37,507 nucleotides of DNA from NCBI GenBank assembly GCA_947369085.1, contig CANBJR010000022.1, positions 1-37,507 on the forward strand, in the 5' to 3' direction. The position numbers were made by a program, and so were the translations under genes. Source of the DNA: an uncultured Clostridia bacterium. Lineage in GTDB: Bacteria > Bacillota > Clostridia > Oscillospirales > Acutalibacteraceae. The first letter of the stretch is position 1. Every line of letters starts with the position of its first letter. This document shows, piece after piece, positions 8,452 through 17,704 of this stretch. The notes under the pieces were generated by a model, which searched no databases, was not told where the DNA came from, and saw only the letters and a program-made list of their open reading frames with translations.

Positions 8452-10370
8452 AAATAACACCGTCTAAGTTGAGAAAGTCTCTTTTTGGCTTCCTTTTCAG
8501 TACAGTAATATTTGCTCTGCTGAACATATTATTTAAATATCTACAGTTTTTACCGAATTATGCTGATTTCAGAATTTCAGCCTTGTACCCTGTAATGGCA
8601 GGTCTGTTTTTCGGCCCGTGGGGGGCGCTCGGCTGTGCTGTGGGCAATTTAATTTCGGATTTTTTCGGTACACTTAATTACGAATCGTGGTTGGGAATGT
8701 TGGCAAATTTTCTGTTTGCATGGCTTCCGTACAGGCTTTGGCACACAATTCTGCCATTTGAAAACCATAAGGTGCAGTTTGTTTCATCTACAAAGACGCT
8801 TGTTAAGTACACGCTTATTGCATCTTTTTCTACTATGGCATCCATGGCTGTTTTGGCGTCAGGATGCGACTTGCTCGGAGTTTTTGATTTTTCCGAGTTT
8901 TTCAGACCTGTTTTTCTTTGTAATCTATATTTTGCGCTGTTCTTGGGTACAACGTTTTTTCTGCTTGCTTCAATTTTGCTTCCTATAAAATTTTACGTTC
9001 CTAAAAAGCTTTATACCTCTGAATATTGTCATAAACGATATATACCTGATTATTTTCTTTGTGCAATAATAATTATTGCTGTGGGATTCAGATATATTTT
9101 ATCTAAGCATTTAAACGATGCAGGTGCACTTCCGTTTGTAACCAATATTGTCATATTTGCAGGAGTTTTGATTTTGGCTTTTTTACCTCTAAGACGAAGC
9201 AAAAAGCCGCGCGGTTATAACAAATTGAAAATAAAAAAAGATAAGGGCTTACAGCTACAGATTATAACCGCCTTTTTTGTTGTAATTTCTGTCAGCACGT
9301 TATATCTTGTGATTTTCCTTTTAAATAATTTATCAAGCTTTAATGGCTTTCAGGACACATCTTTGATTATGCAGGGCGTTTTAAAAATGGTAAATCTTTT
9401 CGGCTTTGTGTGTATTTTTGTTTTGCTAATTACTTTGGTGTGGATAGAAAAGAGAATATCTAAGCCGATTATGAAATTAGCCGAAACTTCAAGTAAGTTT
9501 GTGGAAAACGGACTTCGTGCCGAAATACCAGACTACAATAATCTTAGCGTTGAAATATCCACTCTGGCTCAATCATACAGAAAAATGTCTGCTGATATTG
9601 AGTCTTATGTCAGTACAATTGAAGCTCAGACAAAGCGTGAGGAGTACGCAAGGCTTATGCTGGAAATGTCAGCAAAAATACAGCTTGGTATGCTTCCGAA
9701 ACCGCTTACAGACAGCAATTTTTTACTGTCCTCATTTATTAAACCGGCAAGGGTAGTAGGCGGTGATTTTTACTATTTTACAAAGCTTGACAGCGGCAGA
9801 CTGCTTTTGTGCATTGCAGACGTTTCATCAAAGGGAATGCCTGCGGCAATGTTTGCGGCGGAGGCATGTACTCTTGTAAAATGCAGCAAAAATCTTTCTC
9901 TCGAAGAAATGCTTGTAAATGTAAACAACAGTCTTTGTGAAATTAACAGCGATGATATGTTTGTTACAATGTTTGTGGGAATTATTGATACAAATAAACG
10001 CAAATTTGAATTTGTAAATGCAGGTCATAATTACCCGATAATCTGGAACGGCAAAAACGCAGAATGGCTTAAGTCAAAGCCCGACCTTGTGCTCGGACTT
10101 TTTTCGAATATGACTTATCATCTTAACAATATTGATATTAATGACGATTTTCAGATTCTTATGTACACTGACGGAGTGGTTGAGTCCGAAAATATCAATC
10201 ACAGCTTTTTTGGCAACGAAAGACTTGAAAACCTTTGCAAAAGCCTTAACACAAATTCATCTGACACTGATTCACAGCTTGACACTGTTGTAAAACAGGT
10301 TGAGAAGTTTTCAGACGGTGCAGAACAGTCAGATGATATAACGGCTGTTATTGCAAAAACTTGCCGATGA
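8448..10370 (+). CDS. Membrane SpoIIE/RsbU-type PP2C phosphatase with N-terminal sensor domain and HAMP
   Basis: A 640-residue protein. Residues 1-230 hold about six membrane segments. An early loop, YPVMAGLFFGPWGALGCAVGNLISD, looks like the S-component (substrate-binding) fold of ECF transporters. A second membrane pair lies at about 270-335, then a HAMP-like region (KRISKPIMKLAETSSKF) and a coiled-coil linker. The PP2C domain spans about 400-640 with metal-binding motifs VVGGDFYYF, IADVSSKGMPAAMF, LMYTDGVVES and DDITAV. Such phosphatases dephosphorylate STAS antagonists in response to a signal. Linkage to two kinase domains and a STAS gene supports this role. The ligand is unknown; a small molecule read by the S-like domain is inference. 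Confidence 0.88.
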   Translation: MKITPSKLRKSLFGFLFSTVIFALLNILFKYLQFLPNYADFRISALYPVMAGLFFGPWGALGCAVGNLISDFFGTLNYESWLGMLANFLFAWLPYRLWHTILPFENHKVQFVSSTKTLVKYTLIASFSTMASMAVLASGCDLLGVFDFSEFFRPVFLCNLYFALFLGTTFFLLASILLPIKFYVPKKLYTSEYCHKRYIPDYFLCAIIIIAVGFRYILSKHLNDAGALPFVTNIVIFAGVLILAFLPLRRSKKPRGYNKLKIKKDKGLQLQIITAFFVVISVSTLYLVIFLLNNLSSFNGFQDTSLIMQGVLKMVNLFGFVCIFVLLITLVWIEKRISKPIMKLAETSSKFVENGLRAEIPDYNNLSVEISTLAQSYRKMSADIESYVSTIEAQTKREEYARLMLEMSAKIQLGMLPKPLTDSNFLLSSFIKPARVVGGDFYYFTKLDSGRLLLCIADVSSKGMPAAMFAAEACTLVKCSKNLSLEEMLVNVNNSLCEINSDDMFVTMFVGIIDTNKRKFEFVNAGHNYPIIWNGKNAEWLKSKPDLVLGLFSNMTYHLNNIDINDDFQILMYTDGVVESENINHSFFGNERLENLCKSLNTNSSDTDSQLDTVVKQVEKFSDGAEQSDDITAVIAKTCR

Positions 10371-10437
10371 GTTATTAATAAAAAATATATGATTTGAGAA
10401 CTTAATAAATAAATATAAATATATTGAGGTGACCAAA

Positions 10438-13400
10438 ATGAATAAACTGGATATGAACGTTCTTTCAAAAACAGAATACGGAATTTATTTTGATTATATG
10501 AACAATCCCGATAGTATAGCATATAATATTCCGTTCTTTTTAAAACTCAGCAAAAACGTTGATATTGAAAAACTTAAAAAGGCAATTGAAGCAAGTATTG
10601 ATAATCATCTCTACATTAAGTCACGATTGACTGTTGGTGAGGATGGTGTTATTTACAAGACTCACTCAGATGAACAGGCACAGGTTGAAGTAAAAGAATT
10701 GCACGATTCTGATTTTGACAAAAAAAGTCTTGTGCATCCCTTTGATTTGCTAGGAGAAAGACTTTACAGGTGTTGTATTTTTAACCTTGATTCATATATA
10801 ATGCTTTTTTTGGATGTTCATCATATTATATTTGACGGATTTTCAGCCGAAGTTTTTATGAATGACATCGACAGAGCCTACAACGGTTTGCCGCTTAAAC
10901 CGGAACTGTTTACTGCAAACGATGTTTCAAAGGAAGAAGCGGAGCGGTTAAGGACAGATGAGCTTACCAAAGCAAAGGAATACTATAGCTCGGTTTTCGG
11001 CGGTTGTGAGCTTGACTCCGTTATGATAAATGACAAAGATGACGGAAAACCTGCTGCAGAAGCATTTCATTATGAATTTGATTCCTTTAATGCTGACGAT
11101 ATAAGAAGTTATTGCAGAAAAATCGGAGTTAAAACAAGTACGTTCTTCTGCTGCGTATACGGATTTTTGCTTGCAAAATTTTCGGGAGCAGACGAAAGCC
11201 TTTTTGCAACCGTTTATAACGGACGAAACGAAAAACTTGCCAATACCTGTGGAATGTTTGTAAAAACACTCCCTGTTTACTGCGATTTCAAAAAGAGTAA
11301 GAGTGTTGCTGAGTTTCTTAAAACGCTTGATAAACAGCTTGAATGTAGCAGGAAGTACGATTTGTATTCCTATGCTGACATATGTTCTGATTTACAGATT
11401 AGTCCGTCTACAATATTTGCCTATCAGGGCGATATGTTCAGCAATGTAAACTTGTGCGGAGAAGAAGTATTTGTTGATTTGATGGACGCACCCGATGCAA
11501 AGTCAAATGTTACTGCTGAAATTTCAAGAAATCATGGGAAATTTTCAATGAAGTTTGAGTACAGGGCGGATTTGTATGAAGAAACGTCTGTAATAAACTT
11601 TCTTAAATCTTTTGAAAAGACAGTAACGGAATTTATTAATAAAGAAAATGTAAATGATATTGATATAACCGACGGCGAACAGCTTGAGCTTCTTGACAGT
11701 TTTACAAAAACTGAAAATGATTATGAAAAAACTGACATAGTAACGCTTTTCAGACGTCAGGCAGGGCAAAATCCAACCAATACAGCCATAGTTTATCTTG
11801 ATAAAAGCTATACATACAAAGAAGTTGACGAAATTTCAGAAAGAATCGGCACCTACATAAAATCACTCGGTATAGGCAAAGAGGATGTTGTTTCAGTGCT
11901 TATTCCGAGATGTGCATATATGGCGACTGCTTCTTTAGGTGTTTTAAAATCAGGTGCCGCTTATCAGCCGCTTGACCCGTCATATCCGACAGAACGGCTT
12001 GAGTTTATGATGAACGATGCAGATGCAAAACTGCTTATTGCAGGCAAAGACTTACTTAAACTCGTTCCGAATTATAAGGGTAAAGTGCTTTTTGTTGAAG
12101 ATATTCCTTCACTTCCGCGTTGCGAGAAAATCAGCGAAAATCCCAATCCCAACGACTTGTTTATATTGCTCTACACCTCAGGCTCAACAGGCACTCCAAA
12201 AGGTTGTATGCTTGAACACAGAAACCTGGTGTCGTTTTGCAACTGGTACAGAAATTATTATAATCTCACGCCAAATTCAAGAGTTGCGGCTTATGCAAGC
12301 TACGGCTTTGATGCAAATATGATGGATATGTACCCTGCGCTTACAACAGGCGCTTGTGTATATATAGTTGATGAATCAATCCGCCTTGATTTGTTAGCAC
12401 TTGACAGATATTTTGATGAAAACGGTATAACACACAGTTTTATGACAACGCAGGTAGGCAGACAGTTTGCGCTTGAAACAAAATGCAAATCTTTACAACA
12501 TTTGTCTGTCGGTGGTGAAAAACTTGTCCCGATAAAAACTCAAAAAGAATTCAATTTTTATAATATTTACGGTCCTACTGAAAGTACTATTATTATAACG
12601 GCTTTTCCGGTTTGTAAAAATTTTGACAGAGTTCCTATAGGAAAAGCTCTTTACAACACGAAACTTTATGTTGCAGATAAGTACGGCAGGCGAGTACCGC
12701 CTTGCGTTCCGGGTGAGCTTTGGGTTGCAGGTCACGGTGTTTCAAGAGGATACCTTAATCGTCCCGAACAGAACGAAAAGGCCTATATCAAAAATCCGTT
12801 TACAGACGAACAAGGGTACGAGAGAATATACAGAACAGGCGATATAGTCCGCTTTTTGCCCGACGGAAATATTGATTTTATAGGAAGAAATGACGGACAG
12901 GTGAAAATCAGAGGCTTTAGAATTGAGCTTTCCGAGGTTGAACGTATTATTCGTGAGTTTCCTGATATTAAAGACGCTACAGTTGCAGCATTTGACGAGC
13001 CGAGCGGCGGAAAATTCATAGCGGCTTATATTGTGTCTGATAAACAAATTAATATAGATGAACTAAACGACTTCATTATTGCAAATAAGCCGCCCTATAT
13101 GGTACCGGCAGTAACAATGCAGATTGATAAAATTCCGCTGAATCAGAACCAAAAAGTAAATAAACGTGCTTTGCCTGTACCCGAAAAGCAGACAGATAAT
13201 ATACAAAAGCCCGAAAATGAAGTTCAGCAAAGAATTTTTGACTGCATAAGCGAGGTTATCGGTTCTGATAATTTCGGAATTGCAACCGATATTTTCTACG
13301 CAGGAGTAACGTCAATCGGCGCAATAAGGCTGAATGTTATGTTGTCAAAGAAGTTTGACACTGTAATTAAAATCAATGATTTAAAGGAAAACAATACAAT

Positions 13401-16400
13401 CTTAAAGCTTGAAAAATTCCTTTTAAGCACTGAAAAAAGTGAGAAATACGAAGTTCTCGCCGATTATCCCATTACACAAACGCAAAACGGTATTTTTGTT
13501 GAATGTGCCGCAAATCCCGGTTCGACAATCTACAATATTCCTTATTTGTTCAAATTAAGCGATAAGGTGGATACAGACAGACTGAAAACAGCTGTTGAAA
13601 ATACAATCAACGCTCACCCGTATATAAAAACTAAACTTTTTATCAACGATAACAGCGATATAAGAGCAAAAAGGAATGATGATGAAAAGCCTTTAGTTGA
13701 AATTATTGAATGTGCAGAGCTTCCCGATGCTCAACAGCTTGTTCAGCCTTACAGAATTTTGGACAGCAATCTTTACAGAGCAAAAATTTACAAAACAAAC
13801 AGCGCAAATTACCTGTTCCTTGAATTTCATCATATCATCTGCGACGGAACTTCCGAGGCTGTAATAATTGAGGATACAAACAACGCTTATGACGGCAAGG
13901 CAGTTGAAACGGAGAACTACACCGGCTTTGAAGCCGCACTTGATGAGGAAAAGGCGAGGAAAACCGACGCTTACACAAAAGCTAAGGAATACTACGATTC
14001 CATATTCAGCGGCTGTGACACAGACTTTTTACCCGCAAAGGATAAAAACGAGCCTATGCCTTCTGTAGGCAGATATGAGCTTGAATGTGATTTGCCGATT
14101 GAGAGTGTAAAAGACTACTGCGACAAAAACAACATAACGCTCAATGCGTTTTTTAACGGTGCGTTCGGACTTGTGCTTTCAAAATATAATTATAAGGACG
14201 AAGCGCTATTCACCACTATCTATAACGGCAGGAACGATTCACGGCTTGCAAGAGCCGTTACAATGCTTGTAAAGACCTTCCCTGTTCACTGCAATACAGA
14301 CGGTGAGAGGAAAATTATCGATTTGCTGGTTGAAACTAAAAATCAGCTTATGCAGAGTATGTCGAACGATATTTATTCCTTTGCGGAAATTTCGAGAGCT
14401 TATGATATAAAAGCTGACATAATGTTTGTATATCAGGGCGACAGCTTTGAGTTTAACACAATCGGCGGCGAACTTGCCGAAAATATTCCATTGACTCTCA
14501 ATGCGGCAAAAGCACCTGTTTCAATTAATATTTTTATAAGAAATAATAAATTTGTTTTTGTTTCGGATTATCGCAGCGATATGTACAGTGAAAATACTGT
14601 TCGCGGCATATCAGAATGCATTTGTGCGACAGCAGCGGAATTTTTGAATAAGACATATTTAAAAGAAGTTTCAATGCTTTCAGAAAAATCTAAAGAAATT
14701 TTAAAAACCTTTAACAATACGGAAGTATCCATAGAACAGACTACCTGCAACAAGTTGTTTGAAAAACAGGTGGCTGCAAATCCCGATAAAACAGCCGTTA
14801 TAGCAAACAAAATCAGCCTTACATATAAACAGCTTAACGAAAATGCAAACAGGATTGCACACTCACTGATTGACGTTGGAGTAAAGCCTGATGATATGGT
14901 GGGCGTAATGATGCCCAGAACTGTTTACGCTTATGCTGCAAGACAGGGTGTGTTAAAGGCAGGCGGAGCGTTTATGCCGCTTGATCCCCAATATCCTGAT
15001 GACAGAATTTCATATATCTTTGACGATTCAAAATCAAAACTTGTTGTTACAACAGAGCTAATAGCAAATGAAAGAAAAGCACTTTTTGAAAAATGCGGTG
15101 TAACTGCGCTTGTGATTGAAGAAATGCTTGAATCGGATAAGATTGATAATCCTGATGTGGAAATATCTCCACGCAACCTTTGCTATTGCATTTACACATC
15201 TGGCTCAACAGGTAAGCCAAAAGGCGTTATGATTGAACATCATTCTCTTGTGAACTTTGTTGATTATAACAGGACAAATGTTCAGTCCTGCGAATTCTGC
15301 GATAATATGAGCGTATCTCTTGCACTTGCCGCACTTACATTTGATGTTTCGGTTCTTGAGGAATCGTTGCCTTTATACCACGGCACAACGATAGCCATGG
15401 CAAATGATGATGAAATAAACAATCCTATTTTGCTTGCACGTATGCTTGTGGAAAATAAAGTAGATGTTATGAAATGCACACCGTCATATATGAACAATAT
15501 GCTTGATGTACCGCAGGTGGTTGAAGTATTGAAAAATATGAAGGCTATTGATATAGGTGCAGAAGCGTTTCCTGCTCCGCTTTATGATAAAATGCGCAAA
15601 GCAGGAATTACGGCAAAAATTCATAACGGCTACGGCCCTACCGAGGCAACAATAACAACCTCTATCGATGTTGTTGAAAGCAATAAAATAACAATCGGCA
15701 AGCCTCTTTGCAATACAAAGGTGTATATGCTTGATAAAAACAGAAATATTCTGCCGCCGAACGTTCCCGGTGAACTTACGGTTCTAGGCGAGTGCGTCGG
15801 CAGAGGATATGTGGGTAAGGAAGAGCTTACAAAGGATAAGTTTATCACATTTGAAAATCTTCCTGCTTATAAAAGCGGCGACCTTGCACGCTGGGGATAT
15901 GATGGAAAAATTTACTTTATGGGAAGAATGGATAATCAGGTTAAGCTCAGAGGATTGAGAATTGAGCTTGACGAGATTGAGAATGTTATGAATGATTATC
16001 CGACGGTTCTTCGCAGCGTGGTACTTGTTAAGGAAAACCCTCAGGCAGGACAGTTCCTTTGCGGCTACTTTAATGCGTCAGAAAATGTAGATAAGGAAAG
16101 CTTAACTAAACATATGAAGCGTTCCCTTACGCATTATATGATTCCCAGCGTATTAATTCAGCTTGACGCATTGCCGCTTACGAGTAATGGTAAAATTGAT
16201 AAAAAAGCTTTGCCTGAACCTGAATTTACCGTTGAGAAAAAAGAATTTACACCTCCGAAGAACGAATTGCAGAAAAAACTTTGCAATATGTTTGAAAGTG
16301 CACTTGGAACCGATAGGGTAGGAATTGATGAAAACTTCTTTGAAATAGGCGGTACATCGCTTTCTGCCTCAAAGATTGCAATGAGGGCAATGACAGAAAA

Positions 16401-17703
16401 CCTGCCGATTTCATACGGTGATATTTTCGATAATCCAACAGTTGAAATGCTTGAACAGCATATTTTAAATCAGAATAATAAGCAGAACCAGGCCGAACAA
16501 AAGCAAAATGAAACTGTTGTTGAAGAAGAAAATAAGTCTTTGATTTATAATACCGCACAGTATGTTGATGAAGTTGAATACACCGACATAGGCAATGTTT
16601 TGCTCACAGGTTCTACAGGTTTCCTTGGAATCCATGTTCTTATGCAGATAATCAAGCACACAAGCTCGGCTGTATATTGCCTTGTAAGACGCAGTGATAC
16701 ATCTGACGTTGAACAAAGGCTTAAACGTATGCTTGTTTATTATTTCAGCGATTCTATGGATGCTTTATTCGGTAAAAGAATTTTCCTTATTGAGGGCGAC
16801 ATAACGGATTCGGACATTATTTCTTCACTTGAAAAATACGATTTCAAAACAGTAATTAACTGTGCAGCATGCGTAAAACACTTTACAAATGACGACACGC
16901 TCGAACGAATAAATGTTAAGGGTGTAGAAAACCTTGTCTCATTCTGCGTGAAAACAGGCAAAAGACTTGTTCAAATTTCAACCGTAAGCATTGCAGGAAT
17001 CAATATCAACGGCAAGTTCCCAAGAGAAAAGGTTTTGTATGAAAATGAACTTTTCTTCGGTCAGGACTTGTCAAATAAATATATCAATACAAAATTCCGT
17101 GCCGAAAAGGCTGTGCTTGATGCGGTTGCAAATGATAATCTTGACGGTAAGATTATCAGGGTTGGCAACCTTATGAGCCGCCACAGTGACGGAGAATTTC
17201 AGATAAACTCAGTAACAAACGGATTTATGAGGAATTTACGTGCGTATGCCGCTATCGGTAAATTCCCTGTTTCACTGATGGACGATATTGTTGAATTTTC
17301 GCCGATAGATTTCACAGCCGCCGCTGTTATGTGCCTTGCAGGTACAAACAGCAAATTCACGGTTTATCATGCTTGTAACGGTCACAAGGTTGAGATGGGC
17401 GATGTTATTGAGGCACTCAACAGCTGCTCAATCAAGATAGATGTTGTCAAGGACAGCGAATTTAGCACAGCGTTGAATGAAGCGCTGAGAGATGACAAAA
17501 AGAATATGCTGGTTTCAGGTTTAATTTCCTATCTCTCATCAGACAAAGAAAAGAGCGAGGCATACATAGGATACAATAACTCATTTACTAATAAAGCACT
17601 CTACAGGCTCGGATTCAAGTGGCCTATAACAAATGAAACGTATCTTAAAAATGCCTTTGAGGCTCTTGCTACTCTCGGCTATTTTGAAGGAAGATTTGAG
17701 TGA
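10438..17703 (+). CDS. Nonribosomal peptide synthetase, C-A-T-C-A-T-reductase
   Basis: A 2421-residue two-module synthetase. C1 has HHIIFDG at 128-134. A1 has YTSGSTGTPKG from 579 and GPTES. T1 has its phosphopantetheine Ser at 959 in a non-standard AGVTSIG context. C2 has HHIICDG from 1131. A2 has YTSGSTGKPKG from about 1586 and GPTEAT. T2 has IGGTSL with Ser1974. The terminal reductase has GSTGFLG at 2058-2064 and YINTK (Tyr2215, Lys2219). A first C domain without a preceding module suggests N-acylation, and the reductase suggests release as an aldehyde. By-eye alignment to GrsA gives pocket codes about DAMFSGIII (A1) and DVLKDGGIT (A2); the A2 Lys hints at an acidic substrate. This matches the logic of R. 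bromii ruminopeptin. ATG 10438 has GAGG eight bases upstream and is preferred to GTG 10429. Confidence 0.93.
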   Translation: MNKLDMNVLSKTEYGIYFDYMNNPDSIAYNIPFFLKLSKNVDIEKLKKAIEASIDNHLYIKSRLTVGEDGVIYKTHSDEQAQVEVKELHDSDFDKKSLVHPFDLLGERLYRCCIFNLDSYIMLFLDVHHIIFDGFSAEVFMNDIDRAYNGLPLKPELFTANDVSKEEAERLRTDELTKAKEYYSSVFGGCELDSVMINDKDDGKPAAEAFHYEFDSFNADDIRSYCRKIGVKTSTFFCCVYGFLLAKFSGADESLFATVYNGRNEKLANTCGMFVKTLPVYCDFKKSKSVAEFLKTLDKQLECSRKYDLYSYADICSDLQISPSTIFAYQGDMFSNVNLCGEEVFVDLMDAPDAKSNVTAEISRNHGKFSMKFEYRADLYEETSVINFLKSFEKTVTEFINKENVNDIDITDGEQLELLDSFTKTENDYEKTDIVTLFRRQAGQNPTNTAIVYLDKSYTYKEVDEISERIGTYIKSLGIGKEDVVSVLIPRCAYMATASLGVLKSGAAYQPLDPSYPTERLEFMMNDADAKLLIAGKDLLKLVPNYKGKVLFVEDIPSLPRCEKISENPNPNDLFILLYTSGSTGTPKGCMLEHRNLVSFCNWYRNYYNLTPNSRVAAYASYGFDANMMDMYPALTTGACVYIVDESIRLDLLALDRYFDENGITHSFMTTQVGRQFALETKCKSLQHLSVGGEKLVPIKTQKEFNFYNIYGPTESTIIITAFPVCKNFDRVPIGKALYNTKLYVADKYGRRVPPCVPGELWVAGHGVSRGYLNRPEQNEKAYIKNPFTDEQGYERIYRTGDIVRFLPDGNIDFIGRNDGQVKIRGFRIELSEVERIIREFPDIKDATVAAFDEPSGGKFIAAYIVSDKQINIDELNDFIIANKPPYMVPAVTMQIDKIPLNQNQKVNKRALPVPEKQTDNIQKPENEVQQRIFDCISEVIGSDNFGIATDIFYAGVTSIGAIRLNVMLSKKFDTVIKINDLKENNTILKLEKFLLSTEKSEKYEVLADYPITQTQNGIFVECAANPGSTIYNIPYLFKLSDKVDTDRLKTAVENTINAHPYIKTKLFINDNSDIRAKRNDDEKPLVEIIECAELPDAQQLVQPYRILDSNLYRAKIYKTNSANYLFLEFHHIICDGTSEAVIIEDTNNAYDGKAVETENYTGFEAALDEEKARKTDAYTKAKEYYDSIFSGCDTDFLPAKDKNEPMPSVGRYELECDLPIESVKDYCDKNNITLNAFFNGAFGLVLSKYNYKDEALFTTIYNGRNDSRLARAVTMLVKTFPVHCNTDGERKIIDLLVETKNQLMQSMSNDIYSFAEISRAYDIKADIMFVYQGDSFEFNTIGGELAENIPLTLNAAKAPVSINIFIRNNKFVFVSDYRSDMYSENTVRGISECICATAAEFLNKTYLKEVSMLSEKSKEILKTFNNTEVSIEQTTCNKLFEKQVAANPDKTAVIANKISLTYKQLNENANRIAHSLIDVGVKPDDMVGVMMPRTVYAYAARQGVLKAGGAFMPLDPQYPDDRISYIFDDSKSKLVVTTELIANERKALFEKCGVTALVIEEMLESDKIDNPDVEISPRNLCYCIYTSGSTGKPKGVMIEHHSLVNFVDYNRTNVQSCEFCDNMSVSLALAALTFDVSVLEESLPLYHGTTIAMANDDEINNPILLARMLVENKVDVMKCTPSYMNNMLDVPQVVEVLKNMKAIDIGAEAFPAPLYDKMRKAGITAKIHNGYGPTEATITTSIDVVESNKITIGKPLCNTKVYMLDKNRNILPPNVPGELTVLGECVGRGYVGKEELTKDKFITFENLPAYKSGDLARWGYDGKIYFMGRMDNQVKLRGLRIELDEIENVMNDYPTVLRSVVLVKENPQAGQFLCGYFNASENVDKESLTKHMKRSLTHYMIPSVLIQLDALPLTSNGKIDKKALPEPEFTVEKKEFTPPKNELQKKLCNMFESALGTDRVGIDENFFEIGGTSLSASKIAMRAMTENLPISYGDIFDNPTVEMLEQHILNQNNKQNQAEQKQNETVVEEENKSLIYNTAQYVDEVEYTDIGNVLLTGSTGFLGIHVLMQIIKHTSSAVYCLVRRSDTSDVEQRLKRMLVYYFSDSMDALFGKRIFLIEGDITDSDIISSLEKYDFKTVINCAACVKHFTNDDTLERINVKGVENLVSFCVKTGKRLVQISTVSIAGININGKFPREKVLYENELFFGQDLSNKYINTKFRAEKAVLDAVANDNLDGKIIRVGNLMSRHSDGEFQINSVTNGFMRNLRAYAAIGKFPVSLMDDIVEFSPIDFTAAAVMCLAGTNSKFTVYHACNGHKVEMGDVIEALNSCSIKIDVVKDSEFSTALNEALRDDKKNMLVSGLISYLSSDKEKSEAYIGYNNSFTNKALYRLGFKWPITNETYLKNAFEALATLGYFEGRFE

Positions 17704-17704
17704 T

